This document shows, piece by piece, positions 19,481 to 31,245 of a stretch of 64,000 nucleotides of DNA. Location: NCBI GenBank assembly GCA_011037195.1, contig JAAEAF010003518.1:184705-248704 (forward strand), read 5' to 3'. This DNA is from Triatoma infestans. Its lineage: Eukaryota; Arthropoda; Insecta; Hemiptera; Reduviidae. How positions within the stretch are numbered: position 1 is the first letter of the stretch; each line of letters opens with the position of its first letter. The notes under the pieces were generated by a model. It had not been told where the DNA came from. It saw only the letters and a list, made by a program, of their open reading frames with translations, and made no database searches. The translations under genes and the position numbers were made by a program.

Positions 19481-19735
19481 CGTGATAGCCTGCTTCATTT
19501 TGTGGCCGTCGACCGGTTTCGGGCGTTCGCCCATCTTCAGGATGCGTTTGTCAGACAGTGTGATAACACAGACTTGCACAGAGCAAATTCACTGGGTACA
19601 AACTGAATTTGCTCTGTGCAAGTCTGTATTATCACACTGTCAGACAAACGCATCTTGAAGATGGGCGAACGCCAGAAACCGGTCGATGACCACAAAATGA
19701 AGCAGGCTACCAAGGAAATTTTCTCTGATGTAGTT
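19440..19735. mobile_element. Penelope-related palindrome with two hammerhead-like motifs
   Basis: Two head-to-head copies of a roughly 140-bp sequence meet near 19590. The left arm is reverse complement, the right arm forward. Shared blocks include AAATTTTC-CTGATG, GCCTGCTTCATTTTGTGG, GACCGGTTTC, GATGGGCGAACGCC and AATTTGCTCTGTGCAAGTCT. The forward unit recurs at 38720-38850, 61905-62050 and 62400-62560. The left arm has a well-formed hammerhead-like motif (minus, 19508-19546). The right arm has C-to-T in the core and a broken stem II. Short terminal inverted copies like this occur with Penelope-like elements. Confidence 0.65.
19508..19546 (-). ncRNA. Hammerhead-ribozyme-like motif, family c
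   Basis: On minus: CATC, CTGAAGA, one base, stem II GGGC-GAAC-GCCC, GAAA, a self-complementary ACCGGT, then C. Stem I pairs only at two positions here (GA against TC). The rest of the core is intact. Confidence 0.5.
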
Positions 19736-21050
19736 CATTCCCTTTTTTTTTTTAAAGCTGGGCATATAATAGTTTTAGTCCATTCATCCAGCATCGTTTC
19801 GTTGGCCCATATTGTCCACTTGGACACCATGCACACTTATTAAAACAATACATATTGCAGTCTTTCACTACACTTTCACAATACAATCAAAGAGACTTTT
19901 AAAAGTTACATTAAAAATTGTCACTAAGAAGGCGCTCCGGAAGGAGGAGCTTGCTTGGAAGCTAAAACAAGAGGCGGCCACTCCACCAAGCAGGTAGTCA
20001 ATGGGCTAATCACCGGTAACTCTGTAATTATTTAGATTATATTACGTATCCTCAAGATATATATATTTATTAATTATAAATAACATAATGAGATTGTTAT
20101 TGAGATCAATTAACAGGTATAACTAATTATTTATTTTCTTTTTTTTTATTCTTTTTCTTAAAAACTAAGCATAATTGAGAACAGAAGAATTAAAAATAAT
20201 TCCAATAGCTCTTTTTATGTATTATTTAAAGGAAGAGTAAATATTAAAAGACGTTGTTATTATTATTATTATTATTATTAGTTGAAGGATATTTAAGAAA
20301 TGAGGAAAGATGTTGTTAGTAAAGGAGTTATTATTTAATGGAGCAATAAAATCATATGAAAATTATTACCCAATACGAAATTATATTATAATATATTATA
20401 TTATATTATTACCCAATACAAAAATATTCCAGTTTTATTTCCTCAAAAGTTGTTTGAACTCCAGTAATAAATAATAATTATCTTAATTTAAGTTATTAAG
20501 TAAAGGCAAAAAATGCCCTTCACATTATAGATAATGAATTATATTCCCAACAGGTTTAGTTTTTGTTTATACCTGTTTCTAATGTTTACCAATTATTATT
20601 TTACTAATTTTAATTAACATTAAAATAGTTTCTTATTACGGCATTAGGTTTTTCTTATTCTTATGGCGCTTTGCGATTCAAGTAGAACAGCGAACTGTGT
20701 GGTATGTTAATATTATTTTGTATGTTTTTTCTTATTGTCTCTTAGTGCATACAAGGAAGTACTGCGAGCGTGCAACTTTTAGACATTGATTTACCATCGG
20801 ATATATACATTTTTAGAACCTTTAAATTGGAAAAAGTGGGATTTTATTTGCCTAATTATATCTCGGATTACTACCTCGCACATATCTACATTTTCAATTA
20901 TATGTTACATTTGTAACTCGTAATAAAAAAGGTGAAAGGTTTATTTATACAAGCAAATTCTGAATAAATATATAGATCAGAACTATGCAAATTGCAGTAA
21001 AGAAAATTCGTATGAGTATTTCTTATTGACAACTTTTTGTTAAAATTTAA
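19736..21050. other. AT-rich non-coding, no gene seen
   Basis: Contains an (ATT)n microsatellite near 20258-20280 and AT-only stretches. Nothing coding was recognised. Confidence 0.5.
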
Positions 21051-21110
21051 TGTTGTAAATTGGATGTTGAGGTTCGGTCATAAAAAAAAAAAAACTCTTT
21101 TTAAATTTCT

Positions 21111-21147
21111 ACCGACGTTTCGGCAAATTTATTGCCTTCTTCAGGGT
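21111..21147 (-). ncRNA. Hammerhead-ribozyme-like motif, family b (Penelope-linked)
   Basis: On minus: ACC, CTGAAGA, one base, stem II GGCAA-TAAAT-TTGCC (5 bp), GAAA, palindrome ACGT, C, then GGT pairing with ACC as stem I. All three helices can be drawn. It lies just downstream of the GIY-YIG coding region in the sense orientation. Hammerhead motifs in the terminal repeats of Penelope-like elements are established knowledge, which supports the call. Confidence 0.6.
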
Positions 21148-21553
21148 CTGTACGAAGGTTTTATTACAATTCAATAAAAAAAAGAAATAACATAAAATAT
21201 GAACTTAAAATAAATATTTTCAAAATAAAAAATTTTTAAAATAAATTATATAAATAAACTAAATAAAAAGTATGATATATGAAGCAATTTAAATTTATTT
21301 TAAACTATTGTTGTAGAACAGATCAATATTAAACTAAATCACAACTATTAAAACTTTATAAGGCATAAAGGCTATAGACAATATGAGGCATATATAAGAG
21401 TAAAGTATGGAAATAACTTAGGAAATGTACTTACAAAAATTTTCAGTTAGAATTTCAGTAGTAATTTATCTAGTTTGTGACATACCATCACCAAGTGTTA
21501 CGGACATTGGATGGGTCAAGGTTTATAAAGGGCTAGGGGAGCGGAACCGTATC

Positions 21554-22187
21554 TTAGCCTGTATGTTGTTTAGGAAATTCCAGGAGATTGTTATAACTGA
21601 GGGATAGGTTTTTGGTGTCTGTTCTGAAATTGATAGATAATTTATCTTTTTTAATATGAATCATTTCCAATGTATTTCTTTTTTTATTATTATTGTTGAT
21701 GGAGAGAATTTTAGTGTTTTCCATGTCAAATTCGTGTTTGTATTGTATGCAGTGTTTCATTAGTGCTGTAGTCATGTCAGTCGGTTTTTTAGTTTTACAG
21801 TCGTATTTATGTTGGTACAGTCTATTTTTTAAAGATTGAGATGTTTGTCCTATATATGTAGCTGGGCATTGTAAACAATTTATTTTATAAATTATATCTG
21901 ATAATAAAGTTGTGGGTGTGGGGTCTTTTAGTTTCGAAAAGAGTTTTTTTAGGGGATTGGAGTTTTTGTGAGCAATGGAAAGGTTATATTTCTTGAAAAT
22001 TTAGCTATTTTTTCTGATAGACCTTGTATGTATGGGATAGAGATATAGGATATTGGAAGTTGCTGTGATGGCGTAGAGGGAGTCAGGTTGATCACATTAT
22101 CTGTGGATCGTTGATATAATATTTTTTGTACAATATGGAGAGGATAGCCATTATTTTTAAATATCATAGATAGACCCTGAATGCCTT
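21554..22187 (-). pseudogene. Penelope-like ORF 3' part: linker and GIY-YIG nuclease
   Basis: Reading on minus, NNGYPLHIVQKILYQ and ISIPYIQGLSEKI represent the end of the reverse transcriptase and the linker. After a one-base frameshift near 22005 the frame continues through KKLFSKLKDPTP, DIIYKINCLQCPATYIGQTS (GIY-YIG core with the CxxC typical of Penelope), SLKNRLYQHKYDCK and finally a lysine-rich tail ending at 21554. The GIY-YIG enzyme nicks target DNA for priming. The copy is truncated and frameshifted, hence inactive. Confidence 0.8.
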
Positions 22188-22293
22188 TGTACAGACCCTG
22201 GAAGAAGGCAGTAAATTTGCCGAAACGTCGGTAGAAATTTAAAAAGAGTTCTTTTGTATGACCGAACCTCAACACCCAATTTACAACATTGAA

Positions 22294-23389
22294 AACAGCG
22301 GTCGTAACGAACACCAAATACATTAAAATTTAATGTTTGAATATTTTAAAAAATTTTATATTAAACGAAGTTTTCATTTTATTACTTCATTAAAGAACTT
22401 CCTTTCAATAAGTGGCGGCTGGTCCATATGTGCTTTTTCGTATGTAAATGCCCTAGAAAAATTCTTAGTTAAAATATACACTCTTCTATGTACTTTTCTC
22501 TTATCTGGTAAAAGAAAACCTCTAGCTGGTTAATATGAATTCTTGTCAACTCTGCCACTGTAGCGCTACTTGAATTTAATCATATAAGAGCTTAAGTACT
22601 ACATAACACAGTAGAGTGGAGTATCGGTAGAAAGGAAAGAGGCAAATAGTCGTGCGAGTGAAGTAAATTGGAGGGAAAGTATTAGCCTATATACTTCTTT
22701 AGGCGTGCACAGTTTATTGTGAACCCCAGCAGAACGCGATATCGTTAACAGTCTGGTCGAATATTTTTAGGTTTAGAAAAACATATTTTTCAAAGTAAAC
22801 AAACTGATTTCGCTTAGATAAGAAACGTCCCCCACTTATACAAGTATTATTTTAGAACTTTCTTCTAGAAATAGGTTCAGATTATATAAGTTGATTCAGT
22901 CAAGGTGGCGCTTAATATAAACATATTTAATTGAAGTCATCTCTCTAAACGAATTGATTAAAAACAATACTGTGAAGATAGATGAGAATCTGAAAAACCG
23001 GTCAGAACCAAAATAATGAATCATCGACGTTATCCAGCATTGCGGACCCAACTCAGCTATTGATACTCTTTAAAGTCAAGTTTTGGTCATGATATTTGTT
23101 TATTGAAGTTTCTTAAAAGATTAAATTTAATATCATATTATTAAATCTATTACAATTTTATGATTAGGTAAAAATACAATTGAGAGCATTGGAAAGGTCG
23201 AGAGTTAAGATAGGAAAGTGGGCTACAAATTTTGTCCATTATAAGAATCATGCATGCCAAAAGACTTTTTAGGAGATGACAACTAAATTCTTTACGTAAA
23301 AAAAAGAAGTTGCTGAAATCATAAATAAATCGTAAATTGTAAAATATACAAATGAAATTGAAGGAGTCTGAGATTAAAACTTTACTTGC
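22294..23389. other. Non-coding with a degenerate hammerhead-like motif
   Basis: No supported gene. At 22971-23015 a decayed family-a motif can be seen (GTGAAGA, GAT-GAGA-ATC, GAAAAACCGGTC). Short GC-neutral intergenic sequence otherwise. Confidence 0.45.
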
Positions 23390-23985
23390 AATTTGCGGCT
23401 GGTATGTACCTGCACACAAGGTAATGAGTTAGCCGACCAACTGGCCAGGAATGGAATGAAAACGCCATTCTGTGGGCCGGAACCTGTTCTGGGGATAGCC
23501 AAAAGGACGGCGAGGGCGCCTCTGAGGGAATGGACTCAGAGAGAATACAGCCGCTACTGGAGTCTAACCACTGGGGTGATGCAAGAGGGTGAGGCCAGGG
23601 CTGTGCAAGAGAAGAACCAGAAAACCCTAGGTCTAAGCAGGTCTGATAGCCGTCTGTTTACAGGGCAGCTAGGTTCAAAAAACATCTGCACAAGGTGGGT
23701 TTAATTAACTCGGAGCCCTTGTGCAGACTATATGAGGAAGAGGAGGAGACGGCCTCTCACCTGTGGTTCGACTCTGTTGCAATCGGCAGATTGCGTTACG
23801 AGATCGATGAGACCGGAGAAGATCGTACTGCAAGAAGAACTAGTGGGGAAGGCTCTTGACCTCATGAAGAGGGGAGGTTTCTTCTACTAGTCATAAAGGG
23901 GTTGGCACAATAAGCCTCAATAAGTTGGCTGCGCCATCTGGGTTGGAGGCCCCCTCCAGGGTCAATCTAATCTAATCTACTTGAA
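23390..23985 (+). pseudogene. Non-LTR retrotransposon 3' end, (TCTAA)n tail
   Basis: Plus strand. GNELADQLARNG (from about 23420) is the last RNase H motif of a LINE ORF2. It is followed by REWTQREYSRYWS and, in a shifted frame after 23680, FKKHLHKVGLINSEPLCRLY with EEEETASHLWFD. The last part is the zinc tail, with the second C of C-x2-C replaced by Y. A 3' UTR of about 90 bp ends in TCAATCTAATCTAATC. It is GC-richer than its neighbours. Same lineage as 13565-14120 by its tail; heavily 5'-truncated. Confidence 0.8.
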
Positions 23986-24179
23986 ATATCAGGTTTTGAC
24001 TTACCCGAGGTTAATAAGGCGCCAAAAAAAAGAAAGAATGCAATAAGTCTAGTAATAACTATGCAAGAAGATAAATAAATTACAGATAGTATTTTTGGCA
24101 ATAAAAGTAATCACAGGGTACAAATTTGTCACGAACATTTTTAATTGAAACAAAGTGATGCAGATAATTAATGGTCAAA

Positions 24180-24560
24180 ATTGATAACATAAATGCACAT
24201 TATATCGCAGTGCATTTTAGTGGAAGGTTTAACGCGGCAACTTCCCCATTGAACCTTCCAAAAATATTTTTTCTTGAAAAATACTATAAACAGAAGTGAT
24301 AAGCCTTAATGTGCCGAAATAATTAATATGAAAAAGTTTAAAGAAATCCGATGGATCAATTTGCGAGAAAATCGCGGAAAACTGAAAAACGAAATTTTGT
24401 AAAATCGCATTCCGGTTGTGTTATTTTGACTAACACCTTCATATGATGGTGGCGCCTAAACGGAATTTCAAGTTTGATTTTTGGGTGGCGATTTTTGGGC
24501 TTTTAATATATTACTGTGTTCACATTCACATCACATATTATATAAATGTAGTTGTATAAA
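24180..24560 (+). repeat. R700-related repeat, forward, partial
   Basis: Has CGGCAACTTCCCC, AAAGAAATCCGATGGATC, GAGAAAATCGCGGAAAACTG, CGCATTCCGGTTG and AACGGAATTTCAAGTTTGA in the family order. Confidence 0.55.
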
Positions 24561-24589
24561 TAAGTAAATATTAGTTAAAACTTTTTTTC

Positions 24590-24602
24590 ATACACAGTAC
24601 AT
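24590..24602. repeat. Target-site duplication, left of element E
   Basis: ATACACAGTACAT, repeated identically at 27146-27158 directly after an A-rich tail. Confidence 0.85.
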
Positions 24603-24607
24603 TAGAA

Positions 24608-25970
24608 TTGAAAGCTATAGTCGAACATTACAAATCCACTGATCATGATGAACCATTTACTAAAACAGAATTTCAACGTACAATATCAGATTTTAATGAA
24701 CATAAAGCTCCAGGCTATGATGGTTTAACAAAATCAATCATTGAAAGATTTAACAATGATTTTCCAAACAGCTTGTGTGCTCTATATAATGAATGCTTAT
24801 TTAGAGGCTGCTTTTCCAAGATCTGGAAAAAGTCAATTCTAATTCTTTTAGAAAAGCCTAGTAAGAAGAATAGTCAAGATGTTTCCAAATACAGGCCCAT
24901 AAGCATTTGGCAGGCCAAATACAGGTCTGGAAAAATTCTATACAAACTTTTGATTCGAAGAGTTTTGTATCGGCTTTGAAACGAAAAGCAACTTTCGCCC
25001 AGACAGTATGGATTCACGCCACAAAGAGTACAGTTGACGAGCTGATAGAAGTAAAGAATTTCGTAGAAAATGGGATGGCTAATAAACAACAAATATAAAT
25101 GATATCATTGGAGGTGTGGAGCGTTTGATGCTGCCTACTGGCCGGCAATCTTAACTCAATTAGCCAAAAAACAATGTCCGAAAAATTCATTCAATCTCTC
25201 TAGGAGTTACTTTTCAGAACGTTTTGCTACAATCAACACTGCAGCATTTTCCGTCAAACGGCTAGGTGAAAAAGGCTGTCCGCAGGGATCTTGTTTCGGT
25301 CCAGGATTCTGGATAATAATGTATGATTCTCTCTTGAAATTAAATTATCCTTCGGGAGTAATTGTCTTTGCTTTTGCCGATGATTTTCTGGCGGTGATAT
25401 CGGCCAAAACTGAATATGACATGCAAATGCTGGCTAATCAAACTACACATCTGATTGAATCATGGTCAATTAAAAATAAAGTACTTTTCAATGTTAACAA
25501 ATCACAGATATTACACGTGGCAAATAAAAAAATCCTGCTCCAATAAATGTTTATCTTATGGGAAAATTAATACCAACAGTGAAGGAAATGAAGTTGCTTG
25601 GAGTTTGGTTTGATAAAAAGTGGACCTGGAAAGTGCATGTATAGAAGGTTTATGAAAAGTCATCCCAGATAATAAATATACTTTCTCGTTCTGCCAAAGT
25701 CTATTGGGGTTTGGGCAGTGATGCATTGGAGATCATATGTAAAGGCGCTATCTTACCAATTATAACTTATGCAGCCCCAGCCTGGTATTCTGTTCTTAGT
25801 AAACAATATAATATACCTACTTAAATTGAGAAGAGTTCAACGAAGAATAGCATTTAGAATCATTAAAGGTTTTAGAACGATTTCGTTTTATTCGACAACA
25901 CTACTGGCTGGTATAACACCAATTGACATTAAAATAATGGAAATGAGCGATGTTTTAGACATTTAAAAGT
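24608..25970 (+). pseudogene. Element E reverse transcriptase (broken)
   Basis: KAPGYDGLTKSII (24704-24742), IWKKSILILLEKPSKKN and SKYRPIS (near 24885-24906) are reverse-transcriptase blocks 1-2. GEKGCPQGSCFGP (near 25266-25304) is block B. FAFADDFLAV (near 25368-25397) holds the catalytic FADD. Next comes NVNKSQILHV, then KVYEKSSQIINILSRSA and a LPIITYAAPAWY-like piece typical of the thumb region. Frames change near 24915, 25100, 25545 and 25800. Confidence 0.82.
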
Positions 25971-26099
25971 AGCTTTGATAACCCAGGTTTGTTTTGTCCT
26001 CAATATGATCTGGATATACCAGTTCCTGTAGACAAATGGCCTCATCCATCAGTTTCTACCTTAATCAGAGAAGAAGTATGGTATTCCCTCGTATAACAT

Positions 26100-26838
26100 C
26101 TTTGCAGATGGGAGTAAACTTGATAACCAAGTAGGTTGTGCTCTGGTGGTGTTTTAAAACAATTTGGATGAAGTTATTCATAGACAGAAGTTTAACCTAG
26201 CTGACTGGTGCACCAATAACCAAGCCGAACTATTAGCCATTTTGAAGGCATTACAATGGCTACAATCAGCGGCTACTCTAACTACAAAGAAATCTGCTAT
26301 TATTAACACCGACAGCGAGGTTTCACTGGCAATCATCAATAACAGTCACAACCACAACAAAACCGCTGAAGATATACGAATGTTGCTGAATAGCTTGAGA
26401 AATGAGTCTCAATGGAATATTAGGTTAAACTGGGTGAAAGCACATAGAGGCAACGCCGGCAATGAAATGACCGATCAACTTGCAAAAGAAGCTGCATTGG
26501 ACACCCTGTTACCAGTATGTTTTATGAAAGTTCCATTGAGTTACATAGGCAGGCAAGGCTCGTCAGCTTCAGTAATTGGGCACAAGAATGGCGTTCAGGT
26601 TATGGTAAAAACAAGCTTTATCTACACCGATTTCACATTACTGAAAGTCCTAATTGCCTTTGCGAGTTTCAGGTTCCACAATCTTGGCTGTCCACTTTTT
26701 GACCAGCCACGATCGAAGTTAGTTCGCTTCGTGGTAATGCAAGGAAGAGGTTGGCCACTTACTGAACGCGAGTTGCTCACTGACTTTACTGATCAATTTA
26801 TTAATTTTATCAATTCTTTGAACTTAGACTTACTGTGA
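26100..26838 (+). pseudogene. Element E RNase H domain and C-terminus
   Basis: FADGSKLDNQVGC (about 26101-26140) is the first RNase H motif. NNQAELLAILKALQ (about 26215-26256) carries the catalytic E. INTDSEVSLAI (about 26303) has the second D. WVKAHRGNAGNEMTDQLAKEAA (about 26432-26494) is the last motif. The first motif is separated by an in-frame stop at 26156. The zinc tail is degenerate (CLCE only). Confidence 0.82.
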
Positions 26839-27145
26839 ACAAAGTATGACTTAATATTAAAAGAGCAGTACTTTGTTGTATCTGACCATGTAAATACTAA
26901 AATTTATTTAAAATTCTTGTACTTCTACCTTGTTTTCAAATTCCATTTTAATTGATTTATTTAATGTCAATACTTACTTAAGTGACTGTTTTAGGAAATT
27001 CATTTTATAATTAATTATAAAATGTTGAGTATTTACCAAAATTTATTATATGTTAATTGTATAAAATCTTGATTGTAATGATTTACTAAAAGCCTTTTAT
27101 CAATAGGGACACAGGCTGTAAATAAATAATAATAATAAAAAAAAA

Positions 27146-27158
27146 ATACACAGTACAT
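27146..27158. repeat. Target-site duplication, right of element E
   Basis: ATACACAGTACAT, identical to 24590-24602. Confidence 0.85.
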
Positions 27159-29460
27159 CTCAAAACACGCCTATCCGGTGAATACTAAATTAAGAAAATT
27201 ATAAACATATTATTTAAAATTCTTAAAAATAAATGCGTTGGACTTAGATGTTCCATTTCGAAAATCGAATGCAATCGCAGAATTTTAATATTATCACTTC
27301 GACAATACAGAAAATACAATAGTATTCGAAAGTAAACAGTATTCTTGGACCAGATCAATGGATGCAGTTTTTGTCAAATAAAAACATGCAAGAGAGATTT
27401 AAATCACGCAAGTCTATTCATGAAAAATATGAAAAACTGGAAAAAATTAATTTTAATGGAATCTCTTTAGTCCTGTGACTATGGGGTGTTGCTATAGATT
27501 TTTTTTTTTTTTTTTTTAAAGAAACAATCTTCGTCACAAATTGTACAAAGAATACTTGCGTTAAAAAATTCTTATACGAAGATTCTGTGACTAATATGCA
27601 AGCGATGTATTTTTTCAAAAAATATTTTATGGAATTTATAATGTTGAGAAATGTTGTTCAAGGTAAGCCGGCATTTTTTTTATACATATAAAAACCTCCT
27701 ATCTAATTTAATGTCTATAAACAAAGCACTAATGGTGACATTGGACCAATGTCAAGGTTAGAAAGGACCTGAACTCAGAAGGGAGAACTAAACAAGCAGA
27801 TGGTGAAAATTACGAAATATCAGATAAAAGAGCTCCAACTAGGAAGGAACTGTGGCTTCTTAAGAATAGCCAATCAGACCTGTACTATTGCTTTTATATA
27901 TATATATATCTATGTATTTATAATAATCAATAGAATTAACAACTGTGCAAGGCACACATGTGGGTCAAGTACATGGCTGCAATCTTGCCATTCTACATTT
28001 TTGTTATTTATTACTTCAATGCAATATTCTTGCCCTTGCTACAACTACATGCCTACGGAACTATTCTTTTTTAAAATCAATTTCTTTAAATATTGTTTAT
28101 AAGTAGCATACCAGCTCCAGAATTTATGCTATAGTTTTTATGTATATTTGTAGAAAATTCTATGGAGCCGTCCTGGAAGATGCAACCTAGGGATAATGAC
28201 TTTTTTTCCAGACCCAGACATAACAAAAAAAATATAAAGATAGATAGATTGAGCGATATTGATATGTGGCTAGAATTGTGGGTTAATGAAAGATATCCAG
28301 GGAAATTATGGAACAAAGTTTTGTCAAGATGATGTGTGCTGGGCCCGCCAGACTGCGCTAACTAGTTGTGTGTGCTAACTATAGGGTCCGAAATATCAAT
28401 GTTGCTGCATGAAATAAGAGATGATTCAGCGTGTTAAATATTTAATTAGTTCACTTTTAAATGAGAATCTGTCTCCCTTTGATCACTTTATTAATTTTTT
28501 CGCAAATATTAATATATAAGCAAAATATTAAATTTACACGAATTTCTATTGGGCACTTTAAAATTGAAAAAAACAATCATCTATTAAGTTCTATTTAATA
28601 CAAGAGTGTATTACCATTCATTTATTTATTTATTTTTCTCTATTATTATTCCCCACCCCTTTTTTTAAATTTTTATTTTTATTATTATTTTTTTAACAAG
28701 CTCGCATTATTTCAATTTTCATTAATATTATTATTATATAATTATATTTATTTGGTTAAACCAGTTATTTGAACTTAACACAGTTTATAGCCTTAATTCA
28801 ATTATATTTGTATTCTTGTTTTTATAACCAAATCATAAAAAAAAAGAAGTAACAACATATTATTCTTTTTGTATTTACTTATAAATTTGTGTATACTTTG
28901 CATTGTCCCAAAAGTTTGAATGTTCTAAATGTACTAAACTCGTTTTGCCATAGAATTGTATTTTTCTAGTGCTAATAAATAAATAGAAAAGAAAAAAAAA
29001 AATATAGAGATGGCTGGTGGAAGGAAATTGAGTAAGAAGAAAGTGAAAAAGAAGAAGAGAAGGGGGAGTTACTTCAAAGCAGCAGATGCCGAACTTTAAG
29101 AGATTAATGGAATGATAAGAAGTAATACTTTTCTCATTCGCTTATTCTTAATCAGATTTAGAGTTAGATAATGCGATTATTTGCCTTGAATGTTGCCTAT
29201 TCAGTCTGAGAGATTTTCAATCCCTTTATGTAAGTATTCTTATTGAGGGGCTGTAGTAGGTGGATTGAGAATTAGCGCTATTCAATAAATCCGCCAACTA
29301 TTTATAGAATTTTGTCATAAAATTCCTCATAAAAACCCCCAATTATTTACCATACATTCGCAACAAATTTTTTACTTTCTCTTACACCTAGTAAGTAATA
29401 GGAAGTATTGCGCTTCTGTTGAATTTTCGAAATTAAGTTTTTAACTGGAAATATATGTTT
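27159..29460. other. AT-rich non-coding, no recognised gene
   Basis: Contains long T-runs (27498-27520), a (TA)n patch (27895-27911), T/A-only tracts (28615-28760) and an AATAAATAAATAG followed by an A-run (28972-29000), which looks like a retroposed 3' end. No family-level similarity was seen in the open frames. Confidence 0.45.
29010..29099 (+). other. Small lysine-rich open frame (29 codons)
   Basis: ATG to TAA, reading MAGGRKLSKKKVKKKKRRGS then YFKAADAEL. It is preceded by ATATAG, which could serve as a 3' splice site, and it is more GC-rich in third positions than its surroundings. It might be a short coding exon or a chance frame; no homologue is recognised. Confidence 0.2.
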
Positions 29461-30515
29461 TGAGGTACCATAAATATGAAGAAAAGGATTTTTAGCATGT
29501 GTGAATGTGTGTGCATGAAGAAAAGATGGCAAATACAAAAAAAAATCTGGAGTGAAACACACACACAACTTTCTCTTACTCCTGTTTTAAAAATTATAAT
29601 TGACAAATGTGATAGTGTACCAGATATAAAACGAAATTCATCGAAAACAGAAAAAAAAAAAAACTGTTCAATAAAAACGCACTTCCGGCTTACTAATTTT
29701 CTTAAAACTTGGAATTTTGGCCATTTATTTATTTCTAATTAATTTTGTTTGGATGATAGCATTGTACAATCAACTATGATACCACTTTAGAGGAAGCTGT
29801 TATTCCCCAAAAAGTGGCCTTAAATGAATTTGCCCAGAGAACTATTTTGAATAAAAGATGTAGATCTTTGCATATTTAGTTTATATAATTAGTTTCAAGA
29901 AAATCGTCAGAGCCATTTTTGAGAAAAATTGCGAAAAAGTGAAAGAATTATTTAGTAAAGTGTTTAAACAAACGCACTTCCGCTTATCCGATTTTTTCAA
30001 ACTCGGAATTTCAACAACATATTTAATTCTAATTAACATTATTTAGATGACAGAATTGTCTAATAAACTGTAATAGCAGATAAGATGAAAACCTAACCCT
30101 ACCGAAAACTGCCCTTAAATGAATTTTCCCGGAGTAATGTTTCAAATAAAAGTTGTAGCTCTTTGTATGTTTAGTTGGGATACCAAGTTTAAAGAAAAAC
30201 GTCAAAGTTAATTTTGAGAAAATCGCAAAAACGAAAAAAAAAAAACTAGTAAAGTGGTACTTCCAGATGAGGAATTTGACAGATAACGCACCGTCAGATC
30301 CCATGGTGATACCTAAACGTAATATCAAGTTTCAACTTTCTACAGTTTTTCGTTATTGAGCTATGCTGTTCACATACACGCACAGACACCATTTGCTAAA
30401 AATCACTTTTTTGGACGCAGGGGACCTCAAAACGGATATTTCCGGTGAAAACTCGATATCGAAAATTTGACACGATTACAATACTTCCTCTTACTAGGAG
30501 TGAGAGAAAGGAAAA
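29460..30515 (+). repeat. R700 repeat, forward, with an extra internal module
   Basis: Starts with ACTTTCTCTTACTCC (29568-29582) and ends CACGATTACAATACTTCCTCTTACTAGGAG (30470-30500). Three CACTTCC-type modules (29685, 29978, 30258) are present where the shorter copies show two, so this copy is about 950 bp. Preceded by a partial terminus. Confidence 0.8.
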
Positions 30516-30539
30516 ATCGCTGGAAGTTCAAACTTAGTA

Positions 30540-31245
30540 ATCCGTCTAAATGCTACATCCACATTTTACATGGTGTTTTCGGGCAAAATCCATTTCAAAA
30601 TTGAAATCGTAACTTTACTGAACGTGTTTTTTTTTTTAGTTATTCGCAATGTTTGTCGAAAACGGCTCCTACAATTTTCTATTTGAGGGTTTCTATGAGA
30701 ACAGTAGCAGTTAGGCTTTCGTCTAAAAGTACCACTTCACTATGGTTTTACCATCTACACAATATTAACATAGAATAAAAGTATTTATAGAATTCCAAAT
30801 TTGAAGAAAATTAGTTAGCTGGAAGTGCGAGTTTACAGAATAGACTTCTTTGGACTTTTTTTCGAAAACGCCTGCAACGATTTTCTTACATCTTGGAAAT
30901 GCTCATTGCACAGATAAAAAACGTATCACCTTTTATTTGAAATATTTTTCTGAAAAAAGTGATTTTAAATGGGTTGGGGGGTGTGGTGGGACAGTCAGTT
31001 AGGTTTGAATATGAAGTGCATTCAAATTAATGTTTTTTTGATTTTTACAGAGGGCGCTCTGTAAACAGTATAAAACATACCACCATTTTTTTGTAGACCA
31101 CCATCCTTAATTGAACATTGACAACGTTGCAAGTTTAAAGAAAATTTGTTAATTAAACTATTATTACATTGAGTAAGAGAAAGTCTTGCTTATAACTTTT
31201 TTTTCACAACAGATTTTTACTTTCTCTATTTAGAAATTTTCATTC
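30540..31245 (-). repeat. R700 repeat, reverse orientation
   Basis: Head-to-head with the previous copy. GTACCACTTCACTATGG, GAATTCCAAATTTGAAGAAAATTAGTTAGCTGGAAGTGCGAG and TTTTATTTGAAATATTTTTC are the reversed blocks. The end is GAGTAAGAGAAAGTCTTG near 31174-31190. Confidence 0.75.

Larger units (their letters stand above)
21051..22293 (-). mobile_element. Penelope-like element fragment between inverted repeats
   Basis: Inverted repeats of about 105 bp (21051-21151 and 22188-22293) enclose minus-strand coding sequence that ends in a GIY-YIG endonuclease domain. The repeats share CTCTTTTTAAATTTCTACCG, GACGTTTCGGCAAATTTA and GGTTCGGTCAT. GIY-YIG fused after a reverse transcriptase is unique to Penelope-like elements, and partial inverted terminal copies are usual for them. 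Most of the reverse transcriptase is missing. Each repeat carries a hammerhead-like motif: a good one downstream in sense orientation (21111-21147), and one with an inserted base at 22195-22233. Confidence 0.8.
24603..27145 (+). mobile_element. 5'-truncated non-LTR retrotransposon E
   Basis: 2.54-kb LINE copy with a perfect 13-bp target duplication and an (AAT)n/A-rich tail (27120-27145). The 5' end is truncated inside the reverse transcriptase. The coding sequence shows reverse-transcriptase blocks, an RNase H domain and a C-terminal tail. It is broken by stops and frameshifts but the boundaries are still perfect, so it inserted after truncation and then decayed. Confidence 0.88.

Noticed and set aside
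28086..28316. Minus-strand hydrophobic frame of 76 codons
   Set aside because: AT-rich composition gives F/I/L/S-rich frames by chance; no motif or context supports it.
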